Assembly (NCBI GenBank): GCA_037447655.1 | Contig: JBBHKE010000881.1 | Coordinates: 1-51,670, forward strand | Length of the DNA: 51,670 nucleotides | Origin: Zygnema cylindricum | Taxonomy: Eukaryota; Streptophyta; Zygnematophyceae; Zygnematales; Zygnemataceae | Reading direction: 5' to 3' | Part shown: positions 43,216 through 51,670 of the stretch, piece after piece | How positions within the stretch are numbered: position 1 is the stretch's first letter | Layout: each line of letters opens with the position of its first letter | Made by a program: the position numbers and the translations under genes | The notes under the pieces: model-generated | Database searches by the model: none | What the model saw: only the letters and a program-made list of their open reading frames with translations | What the model was told of the DNA's origin: nothing

Positions 43216-43893
43216 GACGCCCTCAAAAAAAAAAAAAACAAACAAACAAAAATGTCAAGATAATATCTCATTAGGAACAACATTAAGTTAGTGGAATTCA
43301 TACGAAACACCGCAGAAGATCAAAATATGAAATAAATGTTGAATGTTCTTTTTCAAATGACTGTCAGAACTATAGCTCCAACATGCATCATTTTGACCTT
43401 CTCTTGTGCTTCCAAACTGGGAGCCTTTTTATGCCAGCGAAAACCGACGAGACTAATAGCACTTATAGCATAGTCGTTTTGAAAGCCTACAACCGCTTAA
43501 TAATAACAACCTTGTGGATGCCATAGTGGAATTGGAAGGGAAGCTGCTTCCTTAGCATCTTACCTCATTCTACAACGTGCAAATTTTTGGGGAAGGGAGT
43601 CAAATGGAGATTCAAAGCGCGAAGAAACTTCCAAAGTGGCAACCGTACATGGAAGGCAGGGAAAGCAGGGGAAACGTCACTTCTTCATCCATGGACAGCC
43701 TCCATGGACAAAGGGTTGGTACTTGAAAAGGTATGGCGTGTACAAAATGTCATGAAATTTTTTGCGACGTCACAAACAATTTTTTAACAATCCGGTGGGC
43801 CATCACAAATTGTACACGGTGACAGCCGTCACGGGCGTTGCCGACGTATACAATTGTCACAAACTTAAGTTCCAATTTCGAGAGAACACATTA
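43216..43893. other. Right-half interior of the Harbinger element
   Basis: 43790-43880 ('catcacaaattgtacacggtga', 'agccgtcacgggcgtt') is shared with the nested relative at 44500-44560 and loosely with 45280-45340, showing these are right halves of one family. 43690-43716 contains a small TCCATGGACAGCCTCCATGGA hairpin. No gene. Confidence 0.5.
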
Positions 43894-44677
43894 GGCTGCG
43901 GCCCCATGTGGCTAAGTTCGGGTTTTTTTCTGTCGTTTTCCTTTATAACTTAGCGCCGTACTGCCAAAGTTGCGACCGTACGAAGAAATCGCAAATTTGT
44001 AAAGTACAATTTGCGTCATTCTTGAACTTAGGATGTACGAAATTTTGTCGTCTTGCGGTTTTTCGACCCACTGTCACGTCATTTTCAAGCTTATCATAAA
44101 ACACATCGGCACTGTGTTTTAAGCTAAGCAAATCCGTCTACACCAATCTATAAATATATTCCCACGTGTGAAAAGATCTTAGAAGTTTTGACGACGAAAA
44201 AAAGTACAGGGTTTGTTTGTTTTTGTCGGCTTGCATGTTGTACGGCTTTTTTTTGCTGGGGTCTCGACGCTGCAGTGTCATTTCACGCAAAGTTGAAAAG
44301 TCTGCGAACGTGAAAAATCTGCGAAGTAATGGCGGCCGGACGGGAGAGGTTTACGTCAAGGCATTTTGCACAGCCACGGGTGCAAGGCTCTACGTCAACG
44401 ATGTCACGCAAAGACACGCGACATACCAAATCCGCAAATCGTTTCAAAAATTACGATGTGTCTTGCGACGCTTCAAAAAGTTTCAAGAAAATATGGTGCG
44501 TCATCACAAATTGTACACGGTGACAGCCGTCACGGGCGTTGTCGACGAATACAATTGTCACAAACTTAAGTAATAATTTCGAATGAACACATAGAGACAC
44601 TTGAAATCCGGGTCCGCCGGATCCGCGCTAAAATACAAAGTAAGTACGCTAAGTTACAACTACATGGGGCCGCAGCC
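43894..44677. mobile_element. Harbinger-like element nested in its larger relative
   Basis: The ends GGCTGCGGCCCCATGT and ACATGGGGCCGCAGCC are exact inverted repeats, with TTA on both sides (43891-43893 and 44678-44680). The flanks 'gaacacaTTAgagacact' rejoin to the sequence found uninterrupted at the same place within this element's own right half (44583-44595). It is non-autonomous (784 bp) and shares both halves with the 7.5 kb host. Confidence 0.88.
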
Positions 44678-44767
44678 TTAGAGACACTTGAATTCCGGGT
44701 CCGTCGGATCCGCGCTAAAATACAAATTAAATACGCTAAGTTACAACTACATGGGGCCACACCCTAA

Positions 44768-45450
44768 GGGTGCGTCTCCATGTGCCCAAGGAAGGGTTTT
44801 TTTCTGTCGTTTTCCTCTAAAACTTAGCGCCGTACCGCGTAAGTGTCAACCGTACAAAAAAAAAGAAAAAAGGAGAAGTACATTTTGCGTCATCATCGAA
44901 TTTAAAATGTACTACATGTTGTCGTCTTGCGCTCTTCGACCCGCGGCCACGCCAAAAAACGTCATCTTCAAACTTTTCTTTAAAAAACATGGAAGATGTT
45001 TTTTAAAACAAAGTATTTCAGCTAAACAAATTATAACACGTATTCACACGTATAGTAATTTTTTAAGCGACGACGAAAAAGACACAATTCGGTATGTTTT
45101 GTCCTTTTGCGTCCGTCAAAGTACATAATTTGTTTCGTTTTGTCAGGTTCTGTTCAATACGGATTTCTTCATTTCAGGGGATCTGAAGATTCCGATGCCA
45201 TTTCACGAAAACGTGAAAAATCTTTGAGGGCGCCACATCAATTCGGACTCGCAGCCTCTCAAGAACAATTTGGAGAATCACAGATTGTAGACGTTGGCAA
45301 CCGTCACGGGTATGTCAGCGCATACAATCGTCACACCCTTAAGTTTTAATTCCGTTTTTAGACATAGGGACACTTGAAATCCGCGTCCGCCGGATCTGCG
45401 CTAAAAAACAAAGTAGTTTCTCTAGGTTACAAGTACATGGAGACGTACCC
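44768..45450. mobile_element. Harbinger-like element abutting the larger one, TAA TSD
   Basis: The left end GGGTGCGTCTCCATGT and inverse right end ACATGGAGACGTACCC (one mismatch) are flanked by TAA at 44765-44767 and 45451-45453. Internal sequence ('cttagcgccgtaccg', 'gacgttggcaaccgtcacggg') belongs to the same family. The left flanking TAA is also the right border of the 7.5 kb element. Confidence 0.85.
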
Positions 45451-45453
45451 TAA

Positions 45454-45663
45454 GCCGCGGGACCACCTGCAACGCCTTAAAGAGTGTCGGTCCAGATTCG
45501 CCACGATTCTTATTCGGATCGCGTTACAAAATAGATCTTTTGGGTACATTTCCCCAGTGCCATCCGTCCTTTTGACTTTTCAAGTGGCGCCCTTGTCCGA
45601 GTTAGCAAATTAGCTCTACGTCGCAAATCTTTTTTGTATACCAAAAATCACGTAGAAGCCTAG
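45454..45663. other. Short spacer, no gene
   Basis: Sequence between two Harbinger-like elements; nothing recognised. Confidence 0.4.
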
Positions 45664-45666
45664 TTA

Positions 45667-46386
45667 GGGTAGAATTCCATTAGACGAAAAGTGTGGTTCG
45701 TTACTGGACACCGTACAAGTTTGTACAGATTCGTACCACGCCGACCTTTTTGTCAAACGAAATATCGTTACTTGAAGTTGTCGGGAAACTCAATGATGTG
45801 GTATTCGTGGCCGTTGATATTCACTTTTTCAGATCCGCTAAATCGCGCACATCATCAGTGACGATAATTTCCTCGCAAGGAGTTGTAGATAGACGTACCA
45901 TTGGTACGTGAAAAAAGAAATATCCTTGGAACAAGCGATAACAGGTCTACATGTCGTTTAGGCCATGTGCTTGCGTCTTGGCCACGTTGGATGCAGGTGA
46001 GCCGAAAATATTTTTGCACGCTCTGTCTGACATCCACCGACATTCAAAGTTTGTCGCGACCTTCAAAGTTTACCGAGTCGTTTTGCCATTCCGTTTCGAA
46101 ATTTTCATTTCCGTTTTCAAAATCAAAAATCTGGTCGCAAACTTTACGTACGAATCATTTACTACATCCGGTCGTACAGATATTTCGTTATGACTTTTCG
46201 TTTGAAGATTTTCTTTAATATTTTCAAATCTGGAGTCTAACTTACGTGGCGCCAATCATAATTGAGGAAGGTTTGTTACAGGCCCGACAAAATGGAATAG
46301 TCTTCCAAAATGGAATAGTCTTCCAGTAAACGCTGCTAGTAGAATTTTCCGTACATTTACAGGGACTGCCTAATGGAATTCTACCC
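45667..46386. mobile_element. Harbinger/Tourist-like element, TTA TSD
   Basis: The left end GGGTAGAATTCCATTAG and the exact inverse right end CTAATGGAATTCTACCC are flanked by TTA at 45664-45666 and 46387-46389. 720 bp, no transposase. The 'CCATTAGgCg' part of the ends links it to the elements at 30537 and 46390. Confidence 0.87.
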
Positions 46387-46389
46387 TTA

Positions 46390-46555
46390 GGCCTGTTCTC
46401 CATTAGGCGATCCCAGTAAACATGCGGAGACGTCTCTTTTTGATGTTTACTGGCACTGCCTTCCATTATGTCGTGCCATTATGTCGTGCCAGTTAACATC
46501 GGTTCTCAATTATGATTGGCGCCACGTAGGTTAGAGTCAAGATTTGAAAATCTGC
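46390..46555. mobile_element. Inverted Harbinger-like end next to the 45667 element
   Basis: GGCCTGTTCTCCATTAGGCG starts directly after the TTA. Read in reverse, the block reproduces the right end region of the neighbouring element: 46506-46547 is the reverse complement of 46225-46266 with about five mismatches ('cgccacgtaggttagagtc' and its inverse). The two right ends therefore lie tail to tail and could form a long hairpin. The rest of this second element is not seen. Confidence 0.6.
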
Positions 46556-47550
46556 AAAATATATTCAACGGAAAGTTAGAACGAGATATGTGTACCACCT
46601 CTAAATTTTGAAAATCTGTAAAATATCTTCAACGGAAAGTCAGAACGAAATATGTGTACCGGCGTTATGTACTTAAAGTATACCAACGTGATGTACTGTA
46701 CTTATTGTATAGTACGAGTATTCTCTAACGTACTATGTGTACCTTCACCAGGGTTTGTAACAAACCCTAACTTCCTCACTGCCATGGCTTTTATTTGAAC
46801 GCATGCCTCCAACGGAAAGCCTCTGCCATATTATGTGATATCTGTTACATTTTTACGTGTGTTAATACAATGAAAGCACGACAAACTGTGGACAGCGGAT
46901 ACCAAGTGGATGGTACCTTTGGTGGGCTGTTCGTTGGAACCTTTAACCAACGTGGCCTAAAACACATGGCGTGTACGACGTTTTCGGTTCTCATCGCCTG
47001 TTCGTGTTGGCAATTTTTTTTTACTCTTCATTTGTACATCGCACACATCGTCCATTTTGAAAAGAATCAAGATACTCTCCTCGACGAGGAGAGTATCTTC
47101 ACACTGGACGACGTGCGCAATTGCTTCGCGAATCTAAAAAAGCTAAAAATCCAACGGTCGATAATTACTCCTATAATGTTGGAGCGATCCAGTAAACATG
47201 TTTTGTCTGACAAAAAAATTAAAATTCTACGAAACTGTACGAAAGTGTACGGCGTGCACTAAACAACACCACTTTTATCCAGTGGAAGTTCACCCTTAGT
47301 AGTTATAATCACTCTCTAATATCGTCATCATTGTACATATCCAGCTTTGATCCTTCTGTACTAATCCATGCCAGCTTTGATCCGTTCGTACTAATCTACG
47401 CTAGCATGATCTCTCCGTACTAACCCTCACCAAAGGTGATAACCACGCTGCAGTAACCACGCAACGACTATTTGTTCCAAGGACTGCTTACACTAATACG
47501 GAAACTGTCAACTGAGTTACAGTATTGATTCTCAATATTTCCTTTCCCTC
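46556..47550. other. Intergenic with short tandem repeat and strong palindrome
   Basis: Two 'caacggaaagt(t/c)agaacga' copies lie about 64 bp apart (46567 and 46631). 47069-47099 is a near-perfect palindrome. The sequence ending GGAAGTTCACCC before TTA near 47298 is a Harbinger-like right end related to the 30537 left end. A plus-strand open frame to 47262 exists only from a TTG and is not recognised. 47310-47550 shows nothing. Confidence 0.45.
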
Positions 47551-48680
47551 TCCGTCTAGGTGTCCACGTCTCCGTCTCCCCTTTCTACTTTCGATTACGC
47601 GTTTTTTTCCGCGCTTTCCATCTTCTTCTCCCTTTTCCGTTGGCTCTTCCTCTCTCTTTCTGTCTTCCTCTTGATCTCTCCCTATAACCTTCCTCTCTCC
47701 CCTCCCCCTCCCTCACCCTATCCCTCTCCCTCCCCCTCTCCTTCTTTCTCTCCCTCTGCCTCTCCTTTTTCTCTATTTCTTTTCCTTTTCCTCTCATCTC
47801 CCTCTTCCCTTTTGTCTACATCTTCCTCTTTCTCTCTCTCTCCTTCTCTCTATCCTTCTCTATCTTTTTTCTTTCTCTCTTCCAATACCTCTCTCCCTTT
47901 CTCCCTCTCCCTCTCCTTTTCCCTCTCCCTTTTTTCCAACTTTTCTCTCTCCTTTTCCATACTTCTTTCAATCCCTCCCCTCCGTTTTTCTCACTCCCTT
48001 TCCACTCCATTTCCTTAAACCTCACTTTCTCCCTTTCCCGTTCTCTCTTTCGTCTCTTTTCCCCTCTCTCTCTCCCTCTTCCTCTCACTCTACTCCCTTT
48101 CTTCGTCCTTCTCCTTCTCTTTTTCCCTCTCCCTCTTCCTCTTCCCCCCACCCTCCATCTTCCCCTTTGTCTTTGTTCCCCCTCCCTCTCCCCCTCCCCT
48201 TCAGATTTTCTCTTCCTTTCCCTATACCTCTTATTGTCCTAATTATTTCCGACCTAGCTCTATCCCTCTCCCTCTTCCATCTTACTCTCCCTTTGCTTCT
48301 CCCTCTCCCTCTTTCCTTTTCCTTTCCCTCTCTTTATCCTTTTCTTCCCTCTTTTTCTCCCTCTCCCTCTCCTTTCCCCTCTCCCCTTTTTTTACCTCTA
48401 TTTCTCTCCTTCTCCCTCCTTTAGTCCCCTCTCTCCCTCTCTTTTTCCTTTCTTTCTCCCTCTCTCTCCCTCTCCTTTGCCCTCTCCCTCTCCGTCTTTT
48501 TTTGTTTTTCACTCTCCCTGTTCCTCTCCCTTTCCCTCTCCCTCTCTTTCTCCTTTTCACTCGCCCTGTTCCTCTCCCTTTCTCTCTTTTTATCAATCTC
48601 CCTCTCGTTCATCTTTTCCATCTTTGTTTCCTTTTTGCTCTCCTCTCTTCATCTCCCTTTAGCTCTTCGTCTCTTGCGCC
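47551..48680. repeat. 1.1 kb pyrimidine tract, degenerate (TCCCTC)n
   Basis: The plus strand is almost entirely C and T, with recurrent CCCTCTCC and TCTTTTTC words. Long frames on both strands (Ser/Pro/Phe/Leu or Arg/Glu/Lys/Gly repeats) reflect this bias and are not genes. The tract can be seen as expanded microsatellite; polypurine-polypyrimidine DNA of this kind can form triplex (H-DNA). Confidence 0.9.
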
Positions 48681-49640
48681 TTTCGCATTTGTTCTTTATT
48701 GAAGGTGTAGCCTTACCAACCATTTTGTCCACTACGGATCCCCTTATCAACTCTTTTAACAAAAAAAATAAAAAATGAATCTACGCGTCAAGCACATGGA
48801 GGATGCAAAGAAACCAGAGGTTGAATGACAAAGAGGCTATGTAACCAAATTCAGCAATTGAGATGATTATGTTGTGACCTTATAGTGCCAAAAGAATGAA
48901 GCTAAAGCTCACGTTTAATACTTACAAACTCTTTAAACTTAATTCAACTCTCCACGTGATCCAACCTAAGGTCATCGTTATCTAAAGTTTGAGGGCAAAT
49001 CAACAAATGCTCATTGTTCAACTGTTTAAAGTCATAGACAAGCTAAGCTCTTAAGTATAGGGAGTTTTTAATGAAGGTAAACAAACTCAAGAATTGGCTG
49101 GTCGTAAACATGTCGCCTTTTTGCGCGGGTTGTTATCGATGAAAGTAGACAAATTTGAGAACTAACTTCTCAAACGGAGGTAAAATTTTGTGACAATAAT
49201 TAAAAATCACAAAAGGTTCGTGTTAATATTTATTTGTTAAAGAATGTTGGTTATATGTATTGGAATTCACCGATTCTTCATTCCACACTACTTCTGAACC
49301 ACTATGTTTAGATAGTTCTTTTTGATAATTATTATGTCCTAGAACACCGAAGCCTAAGTATACTACTTAAATTAGTGTTCATGTACTTGTTGTACCTTAT
49401 TTTGTACATATTATTCTTAGCGTTGAAAGATTCCCACTAAAACCTTGGAATCTTTCTAACCAGTTCTGCCTACACTTACAGATACACCTAGATGATCTCC
49501 ACTTAGCATACGCTACCTAGTTTAGCCCAAACCTCCTTTTCAGTGCGTCTTACACGCTTGAGTACATCTATAAATTCAAGCGCCTCACTATGTTTTAAAT
49601 CATCCTTTTTTGAACTTAAAAGGTTCTCGACAGTCTCTCT
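48681..49640. other. Intergenic, no gene recognised
   Basis: No credible ORF or repeat. A TATA-like CTATAAATT lies near 49569 and may relate to the ORF at 49698. Confidence 0.4.
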
Positions 49641-49697
49641 TTGTTCTTGCTGTCTTTTGTCCTTTTTTTATGTACTTGTCAAATCTTTATTTTCGTT

Positions 49698-49910
49698 ATG
49701 GCCGCTAATTTATTAAACTCCACTACCTCTACTACCTCCATTACCTCCACCTCTACTATATCTACTACCTCTACTACCTCTTCTACTCTACTGCCTTTTA
49801 CAACCTCTACTATCTCCTCTACCTCCATTATCCACACTGTTGCTACCTCTACTAACTCTACTACACTGCCCATCGCCGTTAGTGCTAATTACGCTAAATT
49901 GAGTGAGTGA
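49698..49910 (+). CDS. Short Thr/Ser-repeat ORF, unrecognised
   Basis: ATGGCC at 49698 (good context for initiation) starts a 70-residue frame: 'MAANLLNSTTSTTS', then Ser/Thr/Ile repeats from the DNA word TCTACTACC, and a non-repetitive end 'LPIAVSANYAKLSE'. A CTATAAATT lies about 130 bp upstream. A second stretch of the same word occurs at 50050-50105. The ends 'AANLL' and 'NYAKLSE' look more like real protein than the middle. It could be the 5' part of a broken gene, a retroelement gag-like start, or chance. Confidence 0.25.
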   Translation: MAANLLNSTTSTTSITSTSTISTTSTTSSTLLPFTTSTISSTSIIHTVATSTNSTTLPIAVSANYAKLSE

Positions 49911-50049
49911 GTCTTTTTGACACTTACTAAAGTGTTGATAACACTATTTAAGAGGCCTCTATTTAAGAGCCACGTTAAAACATAATGTAGAGTTAGTTCA
50001 TTGTTACCGCAAAAAAATCACTAGCTCTAATGTTGGTGTACCTCAACTT

Positions 50050-50195
50050 CCCTTCTTATCTCCACTATCTCCACTGTCTCTACTACCTCCATCTCCACTA
50101 CCTCGACAAACCACACTATTAGTACCTTTATGAACTCGAGGGAGGGAGGGCTAGAGAGGGAGGGAAGGAGGGGGAGGGCAGGAGGCAGGGAGAGT
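50050..50195. repeat. CTAC/CTCC-type repeat followed by purine-rich G tract
   Basis: 50050-50105 repeats 'ctccactatctccact' words. 50138-50193 is a purine-only-like run of GAGGGAGGGAGG and GGGAGGGCAGG that has at least four GGG runs and could form a G-quadruplex on the plus strand. Confidence 0.6.
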
Positions 50196-51125
50196 TGTGC
50201 ACCATTATATTTAGTTGCGTGGCCCTAGAATGTGTAATATGCATTCCAAAAAAATTTCACTTCAAAAAATGCAGACATATTCCACGTGTTTAATTCAAGT
50301 TTTATTCAAGTAAACAGAGAAATAAAAGAATACAATTCAAATTAGTGGGCTAGAATGCACCTGATTGAAAATGTTACAATTCCATTATTTTTGTTGTCTT
50401 TGTAACATGCCACACTACAAAAGTTTCCACAAAAGAGATAGGAATCAAAAAAGAATGTGAGCCACACAGCTGCTAAGTTATGTGAATATTAAAAAACACT
50501 AAATAACAACCTTGGTGGCAAATTTGCTCATCAACATAGTCCATTATCATCAATAGATAAACAAACAATAAGTATCAACGGAAATTTATGAACAATAATC
50601 AAAATGCACTTTTTTTTTTTTGTTTTTTTAAGGTTTTAGTGATAATAGATAGGGTAGAGGTGATATTCCTGGCATTATGGGAGGTAATTTCTGGTCAGTT
50701 GGCTCAAAACATTCAAGTTTTGTGTTCATTTCACGCAATAAAAAAAGATTTCAAACATTTAGAAATATCGCGAAAATTTGCAATAGAGATTTGATCAAGT
50801 GGCCCATAATGAGCTACGGATCAAATACCAATGGACATTTAGTACGCACGAAATTCCTAAGAGTACAGCAGTGGAACGCTTCCGCACGGTTTGCGTATTT
50901 CGCACTGAAATTTGGCGTACGGTATTGTGTTTCATACGGTAAATCCGACTATAAGTTTGAATACGGTCAGATATGCATCCATACTATTTACGGAAAATAA
51001 TCAGTTTTAATTCGAACCGATTTCCAACGCGATATTAAATAAGATTCGCACCGGAATTTATGGCCGTACGGTCATAGATCTCTTAACAACGGCAGTGAAG
51101 GACAAGAGGAAAACAGAACAAGGAA
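50196..51125. other. Intergenic, no gene recognised
   Basis: The open frame at 50677-51000 is moderately long but has no recognised family and starts without convincing context. Nothing else is supported. Confidence 0.35.
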
Positions 51126-51129
51126 GCAG

Positions 51130-51271
51130 AAACCCTAATTTGAGGAAACCCTAATTCGAGACTTTGATGAACGAAACCCTAATTTTTAAAACTCCCTAGT
51201 TACCTGTGGAAATCCTACCAACCATGGCCTCATTTCTCTGCCGCTGACCGTCTCTCCCTTTGCCACGTGGC
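51130..51271 (+). promoter_or_regulatory. Promoter-like cluster: three telo-boxes and a G-box
   Basis: AAACCCTAA occurs at 51130-51138, 51146-51154 and 51174-51182, and GCCACGTGGC at 51262-51271. Telo-boxes are common in promoters and 5' ends of plant housekeeping genes and G-boxes are bZIP/bHLH sites. ACCATGGCC at 51221 opens only seven codons (MASFLCR), so any plus-strand gene would start beyond or use splicing. A minus-strand exon starting at ATG 51573 ('MLTSPVSSFRS') with a GTGAGT donor-like site is an alternative. The gene, if any, continues outside the window. Confidence 0.4.
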
Positions 51272-51650
51272 ATCATATTGTTTTCTAAGTAACGTCTCAC
51301 ACGTGTGCCATTGCTCTTTCATTTTTATCGCGTTTGTCCATTTTCGGAAACGACAGAAAAGGGAAAGGAACAAGAAACATGAGTCGGGATTGTTGAAAAA
51401 TCATTTGTAAAACAAAAAACGGTATTTATATGTCTTAAAAATCGAAAAAAAAAAGGCATAGAAAGGAAATTAAAGAAAAAACCTAATTCTTCCAGTGTCT
51501 CGGAAAAGTTAAACATTCCTGATTCTGCCGAAGTCGTCATGGACCGGAAACTACTCACCGGTGACGTCAGCATTGTACGATTTTTTTGTCTACTAGCTGC
51601 CGTGGGAGCATGCTATGCGAGCGAAGGGGATCGTAGTTTGTCCTAACCCA

Positions 51651-51670
51651 GGCTCTCTCTCTCTCTCTCT
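51651..51670. repeat. CT microsatellite at the window edge
   Basis: The last bases are (CT)n, which continue past the window. CT runs are frequent in plant 5' untranslated regions. Confidence 0.9.

Larger units (their letters stand above)
37242..44764 (+). mobile_element. PIF/Harbinger-like transposon with Myb-like gene
   Basis: The left end GGGTGTGGCCCCATGTGGC is preceded by TTA (37239-37241). The inverse right end CTACATGGGGCCACACCC is followed by TAA (44765-44767). The pair matches at 16 bases, and the smaller relative inside (43894-44677) shows the same left- and right-half sequences, which supports joining the two ends. The 7.5 kb element holds a TATA box (38336), a frameshifted Myb/SANT-like gene (38605-39928), three blocks of tandem repeats, and nested elements at 37567-38105 and 43894-44677. 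Known PIF/Harbinger elements encode a DDE nuclease plus a Myb-like protein; the nuclease is not recognisable here. TTA versus TAA is one mismatch from the expected identical target copies. Confidence 0.6.

Noticed and set aside
46795-47262. 155-codon plus-strand ORF
   Set aside because: It opens only from TTG, spans a palindrome, and shows no recognised family.
30537-47298. A single 16.8 kb element joining the left end at 30537 to the right end near 47298
   Set aside because: The ends are similar over about 35 bases, but a closer right end with the same TAA exists at 31249, and several complete elements lie between.
47560-48702. Open frames up to 152 codons in the pyrimidine tract
   Set aside because: Low-complexity Ser/Pro/Leu or Arg/Glu/Lys repeats forced by C/T-only sequence; stop codons are simply rare there.
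51130-51182. Telomeric repeat
   Set aside because: Only three separated AAACCCTAA motifs, not a tandem array; read as telo-boxes instead.

Overview
The window looks like a gene-poor, AT-rich, transposon-dense stretch of a plant nuclear genome. Three things point to a plant: a family of proteins resembling plant BTB/POZ proteins that carry a 'YLE(S/A)VPWSE' segment, a Myb/SANT-like (trihelix-type) protein of the kind found in PIF/Harbinger transposons, and telo-box and G-box promoter motifs near the right edge. The lineage cannot be fixed from sequence alone; a non-seed land plant is a weak guess. No rRNA, tRNA, CRISPR or organellar genes were seen.

Region 1 (about 1-28.35 kb) is a decayed tandem array of one BTB/POZ-like gene family. 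Eight copies can be recognised. Two are intact single-exon ORFs on the minus strand (11536-12762, 408 aa; 21100-22494, 464 aa). One has a single nonsense codon (15350-16609). One is split by a 1.6 kb insertion and frameshifted (1154-3921). One is a 3' fragment (20500-20757). One is cut by an assembly gap of 10 N (27764-28349). Two are decayed copies on the plus strand (10250-10770 and 25738-26790). The flanks were duplicated with the genes, including an upstream block carrying repeated CCACGTGGCA palindromes (G-boxes).

Region 2 (about 4-10 kb and 18.6-30.4 kb) is peppered with non-autonomous DNA transposons. Several have target-site duplications (TSDs) that can be read directly: two hAT-like elements with 8-bp TSDs, a TA-flanked mariner/Stowaway-like element carrying one of those hAT elements inside its terminal repeat, and a family with CATAGTTC ends and 8-bp TSDs, for which an empty paralogous site is present in the same window.

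Region 3 (30.5-47.3 kb) is an island of PIF/Harbinger (Tourist)-like elements flanked by TTA or TAA. The largest, 37242-44764, carries a TATA box and a frameshifted Myb/SANT-like gene. I could not find its nuclease; much of the interior is now minisatellite. A smaller relative is inserted inside it, and other elements lie directly against it.

Region 4 is repeat-derived: a 21/63-bp CTG-rich minisatellite open in all three forward frames, with its own TATA box and poly(A) signals (34.07-34.9 kb); a 12-bp minisatellite (36.07-36.64 kb); a 1.1 kb pyrimidine-only-like tract (47.55-48.68 kb); and a Thr/Ser-repeat ORF (49698-49910). The right edge (51.1-51.67 kb) has promoter-like motifs that may belong to a gene continuing beyond the window. 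Many long open frames start only at TTG or GTG, which is not credible for a nuclear gene, so starts were moved to ATG where the sequence allowed it.
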